Positions 46,687 to 60,588 of a DNA stretch of 64,000 nt are shown piece after piece; the first letter of the stretch is position 1; every line of letters starts with the position of its first letter. Where the stretch lies: assembly GCA_009193035.1 (NCBI GenBank), contig SWDT01000092.1, positions 496,001 through 560,000 on the forward strand. Reading direction: 5' to 3'. A program made the translations under genes and the position numbers. This DNA is from Halicephalobus mephisto (taxonomy: Eukaryota > Nematoda > Chromadorea > Rhabditida > Panagrolaimidae). The notes under the pieces are model-generated. The model did not search any database and was not told the origin of the DNA. It saw only the letters and a program-made list of their open reading frames with translations.

Positions 46687-47500
46687 CTAAAAAGACAGAT
46701 CGGATTTAAATGGAGGTCTGTATGAAGGTTAAGAAGCTCCAAGTACTCGCAAAAACACGTCTCGGAACGACCAGAAAAAACCACTTTGGGGACAGGTTCA
46801 ATAAGTTTAATAGATCACAATCTTTGCTGTGACCAAATTCTGATGAACAAAATCAATTTTTATAAATTGATGAAGGGAAATGGATTCATCAATAAAGTTT
46901 GAGGCTCGTCGTTACCGATAGGGTTTGACAAATACGTGTGCACTGAAATTTTGAAAAACGTTTGTGCATCTCTCGCAAAACAAAGACAAACACTCTGTGT
47001 TGAGGCAAATAAGCACAAAGTGCAGAAACTTCGAGTGTTGAACGGCTGATATGAACATTTTTCGGAAATTAACTAGGATCATTCATGTCGATAATTTTGT
47101 ATTATTTAGATTTCTGTGGATTCTGGACAGTAATTAGAGCAGGTGTTTTTGTTGTGTCGATATTAAAGAAATGAACCCACTTGACCTTGACAGTCGGTAG
47201 CATTGACCTTATGCGGTGACGCGCGGGCGGATTCGTTAGGAGGGAATATATTGATTCTACGGCTTGGGAACGGTTTCTGTTTGTTGACAGTTCCACGTTA
47301 ACTATCATTCCAGTGACTACAGACACGACTACATTTTGAATGAATAAGGATGTCATTATCATCAAAGACAGCTGTACATTTCGTGCTGATTATTTAGAGA
47401 TTGAAGTTGACAGTTGTGTGTCAGCGATCGAACTCTATTGAAAAGTTGAAGGATTTCCCGTGATTTTCATCTATTTCGATCGAAAATCAATTTCGGGGAA
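46687..47500. promoter_or_regulatory. Divergent intergenic region between the two carboxylesterases
   Basis: 814 bp between the start codons of two head-to-head paralogues. It must hold the promoters of both, and could be a shared bidirectional control region. I did not find a convincing motif to name. Confidence 0.45.
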
Positions 47501-49449
<1,949 letters not shown>

Positions 49450-52400
49450 GCCTACTTCAAAGGCTAATTAAATTATTCGTCCTTAAGTTAACCAGAAGTC
49501 TCATAGGTTTCAACGTATTTCCCTCTTTCGTACGGAATTCGATTAAACAAGACTCTGTCAGAAAATTACAATAAACAGGTTTCTAACAATGGTAGAGAAC
49601 AGCAAAAACAGTGTACATTGTAAATTTCCTCGGGATACACGTAGTTCCCTTCTCGCTTATGACATCATTTTGCGTTCATCCGTGGGAGTGAATCAAAGTA
49701 TCATGATCTCCTGAAGTTTCCACCAGGAGTTGATTTCACTTTTCACAAAGAACTCGCCATGTGGGGTTATCGAATTCTATTTTAAAAACTTAAATTTCTT
49801 CGTAACTTAAAAAAATCGAAGAATATTGTTTATTTTCAAGAAGTCAGAAAAAGAGTATTTAATTATCTCTTTTCTTAATTATTATGAGCATCTTGGATAG
49901 CGAGAAACGATTATAAACTCTTGGAAAAATAAATATTATTTAAATCGTTTTATCAAACTTTTCACTAAAAAGAAATAATGATAGGTACATCTACCATGAA
50001 TTACGGTATCTTCAAACACCGGATTCTTTCATCAAATTGACTCCAAATTCTAAGAAATAAAAACAAAGCGATTTTTTCCAAGAGTTTAGAAAAGTATTTG
50101 TAATTGAAAATATTTCATTCAGTATGGACTTCTGAATTAATATATCCATATGACAAAAATAAAAAGAGGCGATTACTGTATGACCCTACATGACTATATT
50201 CGGAAATGTTATCATGATCGTGTTGACTCAGGAAGCTTAAAGAAGAAAATTTGGAGTGTTTTGTTCGGAAAAATGGGGTTCTCGAAAAAAGGCGATTCGA
50301 AAATGGACTAACAACCAAAATACTCCTACCGACCTTTTGATGCAAACTACAGTTCATTTTGTACATTGTCGGATATTTGTTCAGAATTTATTTTTTTTCT
50401 GAATACTTTTCTGAAGTTAAAAAATTAGATACATGTGCGAAAATTCACATATTGCGCGTCGACAAAACACAAGGATGTCTTCATTTGTTTACTGAGATTT
50501 TGATCATTCATTTTGGAGTTGCTTTTTTATATTTTAAGTTTCCTACTTCAAATAATTCTTTTTTCTCACTAAGTATTTTTGCGTTGATTACGGTTATCCA
50601 ATTGGTCCTTCGCAAAAATAATCAAAACAAGTAAAATCGAAAGCCGTGTTCGAGATCATTCTACTTTAGAACAGTGTTCAGTAAAGTTGGATTGTTGATC
50701 GAGAATACACTCTTTAAAATTTAAATTTCACATATGACTGATATAAAGAGTTCGAATTGATTAAAATTCCTCCTTACAGGACATAACTCATGTTTTCAAT
50801 TTTATTATATCCATGTTTCCGCCGGTTGAATTTACCCGTGAATCGTCAAAGTAGTATCCTCTTGTTCAGCCCAAAAGTATTCAATTTCACTTTCATGTCC
50901 TATTTATTCTTTACTTTCTTAGGTTTTCTCTCTTCGTAATTTTTCCAAAGTTGCTACAGTATGAAGTGAGTTGCAATCAATAGTTCCTAATAAAGAACAA
51001 GAATTAAACAATTTTAAATAATTTTATGTGTTTAGGGCATCGTGAGAGAACGGGGTCTCGACACGAAAATCCCTGGGAAATACGGTAACTGTTTCATGCT
51101 ATATTTTTATTTATTGACATTTTGTATGATAAAGATTTTGGACAGTAAATAATGTTGCAATTTTATGTTCTAATTCTAGTGCTACAATAGTTCTCAATTT
51201 TCGAAACTACTGCGTTGCTCTAATTCGGTTTGAAATGTTCTTAATTATTTTATGCAATAAACTATGCGAATCTTTATTGAACTTAAAAATAACGGAATTT
51301 TAGTATAATTCAAAGCGAAAAATATTCAGATACTGCTGAAGAGAAATTTCGTCGTCTCCGATAGATAAGATGAAGAAAGTGGTGTTTCTGCTTAATTATG
51401 GCTTTTGTTTACAATTTTTCTCAAAAGAAATTCCAGTTTCCGGACCTTCTAAAAATGAACTGAGGATATTTGACAGTTTGACAACTCCAGAAATGTTCAC
51501 ATTCCGGGACCACCTCAAATCCCTTTGTTTTTTGGACAAAATCCACTCAGATCTCATGGGAACAAATCAAAGGGCCAAGCCTACTCGAAGCAGCCGTTCA
51601 ACAATTTCGAGTGAAAAGCAGATCGTGTCTTTATTCATTAGCTGCTTTTCGCGCACTAGTCCCTTTTAGACTGTCGGGAAGAAACAGAAAAATCAACATC
51701 CCCTGAGGAAATGTATCCGTTTCTTGAGCAGTTTTGTGTCTCCCGGGAAAAATTTTATGTCCACAAACCGGCTGGGAAAAATCCTGGTCTAATAACATGT
51801 CCGACATTGATATTGCTCTAGGAATACCAGTCTCATTAGTTCCAATTATTTTGTTGTGTCAACTTGATTGACATTTTGGAATTCTTTTCTAAGCTCTTGC
51901 TCTTCCATCACTTTCCAACTTGTTAGAATTCAGCTAAGCTCCGGGATTACGTTTGCGCTCGTGTTGGACTTAATCTGCGAAACTTAACAGCTTCTAACCC
52001 ATCCGTCTTTACTTTTCCCTTCTAAAGTGATTTTTAAATTTACTTTTAAAAAAAACCGCGAATTTCAAGAAACCTACGATTTTGCGATTTACCTGTTTTT
52101 TTTGTTTAGAAAACAGCTGATAATTCCCGACTTTTCTGGACGTGATCCATTGATGAATCTTTCTTGTTTGAGTTTCCGGAAACTTTCAAGTATGTCGCAC
52201 TCGATTGAATGGCTCAAGGACCGTCTCCTTTCCCCTATTCAAGTGCGAATTGATACTCGCGAATACAGGATCCATCGTCTCCCGTTTTTGCTCTTTGCTT
52301 TGATTTTTTGATTTTGCTACAATGAACAGACTGCCATTGAATGAGTATAATTAAAATCTATTAATCGTAAATTTTTTTCATCTTCCTCGTACTTTTATCG

Positions 52401-52491
52401 GCGACTACTTATTGGTTCAATTTTATCGCGAACGATTCAATTTTGATCGTGTTCGTGAATGTGGTCAGATTATTCTCACTTTCCAGCACCA
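49450..52491. other. Intergenic, 3 kb
   Basis: Apart from a dispersed-repeat copy at about 49619-49740, I see AT-rich spacer with a few short frames. A 99-codon frame at 51370-51669 has no family motif or splice context. The right end carries a TTTCCAG acceptor (52482-52487) just before the next start codon. Confidence 0.4.
49619..49740 (+). repeat. Dispersed repeat, copy 2
   Basis: Shares blocks with 62558-62680 (CTCGGGATACACGTAGTTCC-type start; CTGAAGTTTCCACCAGGAGT and TTGATTTCA at the end) and more weakly with 10389-10500. Confidence 0.55.
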
Positions 52492-54487
52492 ATGCTCTCG
52501 GATTCGACGGGGTATGGGGGGTCTTCTGGGACTAGCTCCCTCTACTCTTCCTGTATAGTCGTCCCCGCGAGCAGCACGGTTTCCACACTGAAATATCCTT
52601 ATCCCCCCCGTCTCGAGAGAGCACCAGTTCAAGATAAAGTGGACAAGAATCAGAAGAAATATTCTCCGATAGAGTACAACATTGATAATTATTACATGGA
52701 AAATGGATATTTTAAATTTCCGACGAAATATAACCAAGACTACGTTGATAAATTTAGTGTAGGTGTGGGTATTTTTGACTAATTGAAAATACAAACTTCC
52801 AGGACTTTAACTCAGATTCAGAGGAGTCCCTGGATGAAATTCAGCCCTCAGTTCAATTCCGAAAAAGAATCGTGAATCTAATGTCGATGGACACTAATCA
52901 AAGCCAATTTTACGGAGCTGACTTTCCTGACGGAGTAGAATACGACAGATGCCCTACTGAAATGGAATCTTGTTTTCAGAGTCAGTTCAGCTCTAGAAGA
53001 AACACAGCTCCGTTTTCTTCTCCTGTTCCGTTTTTGGAAGAAAAAGATGACGGCATTCCTCCTTCAGAACTTTATTCCTCTTCTGCAGCAGATTCCAGTA
53101 TCATAGCCATCTTGAGCAACGCTGAGAAATCCACCTTGCCATTAGAAAATCCGGATAGACCAGTTTGTTTGCCCTGGAAGTCGGAGTTGTCCAACACTTT
53201 CAACGACTCCAGTGTCGGCAGCAGGAGGTCTCTTCTTCAAGACGCTTGCGAGTACCACAAAGGAAATTCAGTAAGGTTAAAAGTGATGCCGATGCCCCTG
53301 AGAGCTTCCATCGTAAATACTCATTTCGAACATCCACAAACTGGCGTTCTTATCAAACCCAATACTTTTATTCAGAATATCATCATTGGAACTCCGTCCC
53401 AGTCCTTGGGAAGGAATAATCGTTTCAAAAATATGTCACCTATTACAGAAGCAGATACTGTAGTTGAAAGTGGAGGCGACAGTACATCCACTCCTGAAGA
53501 CTCCGGAATAGACAAAACGCAATCAGAAGACTATTTCTGTACTTCTTCCGGTACTGAAAGTAAAAGTTATCAAAAGGAAATCAAAGCCCCAGCAAAACCC
53601 CCGAGGGGGAGGTTGGTTACCAAATCCACTTCGGAGATCATCAAGCCCAGTATCGAAACTGTAAAAATCAGGAAATCAGCCACATTGAAATGCGAAAAAT
53701 CATCGACGAAAGTCATTTTCCAAACAAGTACTTTTATATTGGTTAATTTACAAACACAGTAATCTTTCAGAAACAGAAAAAAAGAACAAACAAACGGGTA
53801 TTCGACTTGGTTCCTGTGAAACCATTCATTTCGACAAAAATGAACCCACTATCCAGAGGAGTAACAAGGACAAAGATCCATATCGATCATCAACATCAAC
53901 AGCGAGTTCTTTTGTCCTGACTATGATGCCGAAAAAGTCCATATTGAAGCATTCCTCCACTAAAGAGTAAATTTCGCCCTTCGAAAATCGTTTAATTACT
54001 TTTATAATCTTGTAGACCTCGTCAACTGGACGACCCTAATGCTGCTTTGTTTGGACCGATCGAACACGTTTATGAATGCATAGATTCTGATCCTTCTTCT
54101 TATAATTCGTCAGATGACGACCACAGCGTGACCGGAATAACAGCAAGACCTGTGTCTTTCACTTTTTCAGAAACAACAACCACAACTAACACCCAGAAGT
54201 CCCGTCGGTCCATGCCCGACTTGAGACCCGCTCTCCCAGCTCGACCTTTCTGCTGGCCCTTTGTGTTGTTTCCACCAGATATGACGTTTCATCCGCGTTC
54301 ATTACACGCTTATCACCGTCGAGAAGCGTTTGAAAGAGGCGAATTACCTATCAGAAACGTCAATTTCCAAGACAGCTATGAGTCAGAGGATAAAAATTCA
54401 GATTTAATCACAACCGAAGAAAATGAACAAAGCTCTTCCAGAAGTAAAATCTCCAGAATCCCTTCCATACTTTCCAAAGTGATATAA
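52492..54487 (+). CDS. Unknown 619-aa low-complexity protein
   Basis: Four exons: 52492-52758, 52803-53727, 53771-53966 and 54016-54487. Total 1860 nt, 619 aa with all phases closed. A CTTTCCAG acceptor sits 4 nt before the ATG. The protein is Ser/Thr/Pro-rich and probably disordered. It has no signal peptide or membrane segment. Short conserved-looking stretches are SPIEYNIDNYYMENGYFKFP, PFVLFPPDMTFHPRSLHAYH and repeated acidic/Ser patches (SEESLDE, PEDSGIDK). Lys/Pro motifs such as APAKPPRGRL and RPALPARP could bind SH3 domains. I recognise no family. A cytoskeletal or signalling scaffold is possible, but nothing proves it. Confidence 0.75.
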
Positions 54488-54957
54488 TTAGTGTTATTAG
54501 CTTAAAACGTGTGAATTTGTACTTTATTTATGTATTTTTCCATGTTTTCACAAAATTCAATGAATTCGAAGAAAATGAAGGAAAATAATTCAAAAAAAGT
54601 TAAAAATTGTTCGATAGGAGTCGTCCAAAAGTTTTATGTTAGATATTTATTTTTTTCTTGTTTTCTGAATTCTCATAAGTAAGAAAACTTGAAATTAACA
54701 ACTTAATCTGCATTTTTGATGATTTTCTGGGACTAAAAGGAATTTAGAAGTTTGATAGGCAAAAGCTGATTTTAATTGAAATTAATCTGCTGATCTTTGG
54801 ACATTTTCCTATTTTTGAGAAAACTAATCACAAGAAATTAAGATGGACACAATTTGCAGCCTATAATGCATTTTTTACTACGATAAAGCAGACTGATAAG
54901 AACATCTTTTTAGATTCAGGAATATTTCGTCCTTGTCAGATAATACCTTCTTGGACC
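54488..54957. other. Intergenic
   Basis: AT-rich spacer of 470 bp between the low-complexity gene and the S28 peptidase. A TTTTTAG at about 54908-54914 may be a trans-splice acceptor for the peptidase gene. Confidence 0.4.
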
Positions 54958-57613
54958 ATGAAGATGCTGTTTTTCGTTTTCCTGGCTTTCGTGGCTAGTA
55001 CTTATGGCTTCCACATCCCTGGATTTATCAATGGAAAGCCGATGAGATATCACATCGAAAAAACGCTGTTTCCAGAAATCAAAGATGCTGATTGCAGTCA
55101 CGTGAATGAATCGTACTTTACTGCCAAAATTGACAACTTTGATCCCAACAGTGGCACTTGGCAACAGGTGAGTGGATTGCAGATCGATCCTTAAATCAGA
55201 ATTTTTCAGAAATATCAATTAAATAACAGATATTACAAGTCCAATACCAACGATCCCGTCGTTTTCCTCATGATTGGGGGCGAAGGCACTGCGTCGGTCC
55301 AATGGGTCTGTTGGGAGAACTACACTTATATGGAACTAGCTTCAAAGTACTCGGCATTGGTCATTCAACTTGAACATCGTTTCTTTGGATACAGTTACCC
55401 CAAATTAACTTCTAATAAAATGGGCGACATGTCAACGAAGACTTTGTCTTTGTTAACTTCTCAGCAAGCCCTGGCCGATCTCGCAAATTTCATTCGAAAT
55501 TTCAAGTACAATGGAGTTTCAATGACCAATGCCAAATGGGTAGTTGTCGGAGGATCATATCCAGGAAGTCTGTGTGCTTGGTTCCGCGCTCAGTACTCTG
55601 ATTTGAGTGTAGGAGGGATCTGCAGCTCTGCTCCTCTTTGGGCCAAAGTGGACTTTTACGGTAGGTGGATTAAAAATAGAAAACTGTCAAATTAGAGAAG
55701 CAAATCAAATTGTTTAATTTTTGCCTTGCTGCAAACGATGAGTTCATTTCTTTCTATACTGTTTTGGGTACTTTCTGAAGGAATTTTTAGTCGGTTTTAC
55801 ATCTAGCAGATGGAGTATATCGTTTATCGAGCAGTACTTTAAAGAATAACTATCTCTACATATATCAATTAGGAGCAATGTTATCTCTGTGTGATTGAGA
55901 TTTCACTGCTCACAACAGAATTTCTATGCGTAGCGTTTTTTGACCTGTCTCGTCCAGGTTCGTCCATGTGCTGCTAGTAAATCATCTTCTCATCCCATTT
56001 TCGGTCTAGCATTGTAACAGCAACAGTTTATGACAGGGACCTGATATTTGGTTGTTGTTTTAACCTTTTTTGGATAGTCAGGTTACTAGTTGGTCAAACT
56101 CGGGAACTCAAAATTTATAGATAGAATATTGTTGGATCGTCGCTGGGGAATCCGGATCCGCGTGTAGATACCAATATGTGGAAATAATTTTATTGGGGCC
56201 ACAGGCACGAGATAAAATTCAACTGTAGTCCAATTATTGCGCAATCTCCAAATTGCCACCAACCCACAATCGTACATTTTTCGTTGGTCCTCAGGGTATT
56301 TCCCTTCGGGACCAACGCTGTGTGGCTTGCGCTCAAATAGATCGTGCACAATCCAACAAATATAATGTATGAAAATTAACAGAAATAAAAACAAGCGAAA
56401 AATTCATTCAGAAATCTTTAAAAAAGCATTCGAAGTAGTGAAATTAAAGTTCAGTAACGTTATTCATTTTTTTAATATTTTTAGAATATGCCGAAGTCAT
56501 GGAATTTGCTTTCAAAAACTTTGATCCCGTTTGTGCAACGACGCTTCAACAAGGATTTGCACAACTCAAGAGCTTCACATACACAGACACGGGACGAGCG
56601 TATTTGAACAGGATATTTAAGTATATTTGAGATTTACTTTAATCATTCATAGAACTTTTACAGCATTAAGCCTTCTTTAAATGTTCCTGCCAGTAACGAT
56701 TTCGATTTTGATGCAACTAACTTCTTGGCCACCATCTTCAGTTATTTCCAGGGCGTCGTTCAGTACACCTTCGATGCGAGGGTATGTGGTTTTAATCATT
56801 TCATTATTAATAGTTACATTTAGAGCAAGGAAAATATTAATGAAGGACTGAACATCGATACTCTTTGTAACATGACCAAACGACAGTTAAATAATGATGA
56901 AACCACTGTAGATTTAATTAAGGATATTGCTTTTTGGATAGCGAAAATTGATTACAATGATATGTCTAATTCAATAGATAACAACTACACTGAATATGTA
57001 ACGGCATATGGTAGAAGTTCTTTCAACTTTACTGATGGGAATGATCGTGAAATAGCCGCAGGTAGAGGGTGGATGTGGCTTTGCTGTGGAATGGCCTTGG
57101 GATGGCTTCAAACCACGGATAACGCCAACAGTATTTTCAACAGGTTGATCCCTCTTGAATATTATCTGCAACAATGTACTGACTTGTTTGGTCAGGAGAT
57201 CAATACGACTTACGTCACTATGAAAACGGCTGCATCTGCGGCTTACTTCAAGAACCCGTGGAACTACACTGCTACTAACGTTCTTCTACCAAACGGGAAT
57301 TACGATCCTTGGCATGCTTTGGGTAGTTATGTCAACAACACTGACAAACATCAAGTTTCACTTTTAACTCCGAGTTTGTTTAGATTTCGTAATCAGTAAT
57401 TACTTCGATTTTGCAGAAGCCGCACACTGTTCCGACATGTATCCTATGAGAGCTGACGAACCGACTGGTTTGAACAACACTCGAGCCGTCATCAGATCTG
57501 AAGTAGATTATTACATCACAAAGTATACCCGTGCTTCGACTTCAGGAGTTTCCTCAATTCAATCCTTTACTATTCTTCCCTTGGCTAGCTTCCTTCTCTC
57601 ACTGGCTTATTAA
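54958..57613 (+). CDS. Serine carboxypeptidase S28 family (PRCP / thymus-specific serine protease-like)
   Basis: Six exons: 54958-55167, 55210-55660, 56485-56620, 56664-56781, 56824-57373 and 57417-57613. Total 1662 nt, 553 aa. The signal peptide is MKMLFFVFLAFVASTYG. The nucleophile Ser186 lies in VVVGGSYPGSLCAWFR, the Asp in PNGNYDPWHALG and the His in PKAAHCSDMYP. The His exon only joins in frame through the GTTTGT donor at 57374. FTAKIDNFDPNSGTWQQ is the usual S28 start of the mature fold. Family members cleave after Pro at C-termini or remove dipeptides, in lysosomes or outside the cell. Several N-x-T/S sites are present. The C-terminus ends in a hydrophobic stretch (FTILPLASFLLSLAY), compatible with a GPI signal. 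Intron 2 is 824 bp, very long for this window. Confidence 0.92.
55661..56484 (+). other. Long intron 2 of the S28 peptidase gene
   Basis: 824 bp, against 42-50 bp for most introns here. It has moderate GC in its second half and includes a 9-bp-stem hairpin (CGTTGGTCC...GGACCAACG, 56282-56317). It could hold an inserted element or an intronic RNA. No reading frame of interest was recognised. Confidence 0.5.
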
Positions 57614-60588
57614 GATATTTACATTTTTTCATCATAGTACTCAAAGGACGTTTGTCTAGGTATAAATCAAGGTCCTCTAATCAAGTGTGAAAGACATTTT
57701 TCAAAAGCCGTTTTAATAAGATACTTTTGACAAAAAGATATTTATTGTTTTTAGTTGACAGCTGCGGCTGTTTCCAGGCGCAATTGCTGCCGATTGACGA
57801 CCACATGAAACCACACCTAAAGTGCAGGAAGGTACAAAGGACATGATCATTGCCTGAGGCGAGAACAATGAAACTCCTGACAGATGAGGAGCTGGGATTT
57901 TTTGAGATAAATAGTGGCAGGTGACAAGCTCAACGGAGGATCTGCTTCTTTAGCCACTTTTTTTCGGTCCAGTTAATTATGCGTGGATCTGTCAGGAAGA
58001 AAGATGGAATGCAGCACCAAAGGTCCAGAGCCGCTGTCCTTTACTTTATTTCAGATTCATTTTTTAGCAATTTCAAACCTCCTACATCATCAGGAAATTT
58101 TATCACTTGTAATTGAATCTAATTTTTCGGAATCCATATTCCTCCCCGTTAAACGATACGAGATTCTCCCGCAAAACTTAGTTATGAATAAGCAAATTTC
58201 TTCTTTCTTATTCAGTTTTTGCAAAAAAAGTCCAAAAAACATTATCCTAGAATAGTTCTGAAATCACCGCCAAATTTAATTTATGTAGTTCCGTATGAAA
58301 CAAGCTGCTTGGGATTTGTCTTGAAACGTTTATTTTTGCTTTCTGTCGTAGAAGAATCGAAATTTCTTTCCTCGAACGTCATGTAGTGGATATTGCCAAA
58401 GCTTTGATGTTTTCGTCAGATGTCGTTCCCTGTCGCTATCTGACATCCATCTTTGGCCAATTGTGGACGATTTATAAGCGGTTTGAACGTCTTCCGTTTG
58501 GAATAATCGAATTTCAAATTGGTAACGCTCTATATAGACGTCTGAATTTTCCGTGTCTACCACAAATTGGGAATGTCTCCTTCAAGATGGATTTTGGTCT
58601 CGCACCAGGTTGGACATTTGCTGGGACATCCTTTGATGAATGCTTCCTCCTCAGAATGCGAGTCCACATTCGGATGATGTCTTTGCTTTCAAGATCTTTG
58701 ACTATGGAAATGGCACGCAGCCAATTTAGTAATTTCTACTCAATGCTCATCTTTTAAGAATCATTCCAAGGCCAAGCACTCTGCAGTAAATTCCAGGACT
58801 CAGATGTCAACCAATTGAATTACTTCCAATTCACCAATGTCCAATCCGCGTGGTCATTTCTGATCGCATTACTCCTTCTACAACGAGCATTTTTATTTCC
58901 AGCGTTTCCAGAATATTTTACTAGAGCTCTAACTACGGCTCTAATTGCCGTGAATGTCTCAAGATTACTTCGAGTGTTTTTTTTTCTCTCGAATTAAAAT
59001 CTAGAATTTCCTCAGTATCAAATGTCGATGGTTGATTGATAAGTAATTTTTACAAAGTACCTCATCCCCGGATGTTGCATTGTTGTTAAATCTTTTTAAA
59101 TTGTTTTTCGAAGAAAAATCATCTTTTTTGAACGACGATTTGGAGAAAACTTTTATGTAAATTTTTGCAACGATGAATTACTAAACTGTATTTCACAGTT
59201 CATAATTGACCAAAGTTGTTGCATATTGTTGAGTTCCCAGGAGTTAATTTAATCACTTATTCAAGCATTTGGTAATCAAATTTGGGCCTTCCAGAAAATT
59301 TGTTCACGAAGTCTGTTTTTTGAATTTTCCTAAAAAAGTCTGTTCCACTTTTAAGTGACGTTTGGAATCAGTCCAGACTTTAAATGTCATTTTTATCTTT
59401 AACTTTATCTGAAAATTCCTCGGGAGAAAGTTTATATTTTGTATTTGCGGCTTTTAGAACGTTTAAATGCTTTAAATGCATAATATTACAAAAATAAGAA
59501 AATAATTACCATTTCAAACGAGATGTTTTCGATTATAATCCAAATTAAATAATTAATTTTTTACTTTTTCGGAGATGTGCTCAAGACGTCTTTCCATCTT
59601 TATTTATAAATAAAATGTGTGTATTGTAGATAGTGGAAGTTCCAAGAATCCACAGTTATTGTTTATTGGCTTCCAACTGAGAAAAAAAGGTACTTTACTC
59701 AAAGTATACTTTTGGAATAAGTTATATGTGGTTTGGAAGCGTTTGAAACCTTGATTTAAAATGTATTTTATTTTTTCTGAGGAATTTATTAAAGGAATAT
59801 AATTTCTGAAGAAAGTAACATAAAAGTTTAAAAAACTAAAATATGAAAAAATCCGGATATCCTTTATTTGTGAAATACTCAGTAACGCGAGTAATCGGAA
59901 AACTTAAAGTCTTAGGTTTGAATTCCCAATTGAATTACTTTTTAAACATTGTATATTTTCAATATATAAGACCTTGAGTTCTTACTGCTTTAAGCTCTAG
60001 GAGATAAAGCTGATTAAAAAAGTCATGCTTGAAAAAAGACCAAAGTACAATCAAAAGATGTTTAAAAATTTTTTATTTTCGGTAAAATTAAACAAAACAT
60101 GATTGTGAATTAAGGACCCAGATCTTCGATTGTAAGTTTTCTGATTACTCATGTTACTGAGTATTTCACAAATAAAGGATATCCGGATTTTTTCATATTT
60201 TAGTTTTTTAAACTTTTATGTTACTTTCTTCAGAAATTATATTCCTTTAATAAATTCCTCAACAAAAATAAAATACATTTTAAATCAAGGTTTCAAACGC
60301 TTCCAAACCACATATAACTTATTCCAAAAGTATACTTTGAGTAAAGTGTCTTCGCTTATAAAAAACTGACTACTTGTTAACTCGACCCAGTTTATGGCGT
60401 CTGGAAATTTAGAATTTAGTTTTGCTAGATTTGTTTTTTATTATTCCTTGACCCCGCCTTCCCGGTTGTTCTTAGAGTTCTTATTATTCATGTATAATCG
60501 TTGCCTCGGGCCTCCGAAAATTCTCACATGATTGAACTATTTAGAGTCGTCAGATTTTTGAAGGAATGCAAAACAGTCTTCGATAATA
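57614..60588. other. Intergenic, 3 kb, with an inverted-repeat element
   Basis: Spacer between the S28 peptidase and the GPCR. It holds the 656-bp inverted-repeat element at 59692-60347. The remaining sequence is AT-rich with short, unconvincing frames. Confidence 0.45.
59692..60347. mobile_element. Non-autonomous DNA element with 215-bp inverted repeats
   Basis: Left arm 59692-59906 and right arm 60133-60347 are of equal length and nearly perfect reverse complements. For example, ATCCGGATATCCTTTATTTG and its complement occur in both. The ends read ACTTTACTCAAAGTATACTT. The 226-bp centre has no coding capacity; just inside the left arm is a TTAGGTTTGAATTCCC segment that resembles a tRNA B box. 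No clear target-site duplication is visible. Confidence 0.88.

Noticed and set aside
51370..51669. 99-codon open frame
   Set aside because: No family motif, no splice context and biased AT composition. Likely chance.
56086..56394. Minus-strand frame inside the long S28 intron
   Set aside because: No recognisable domain and no splice or start context. Considered chance.
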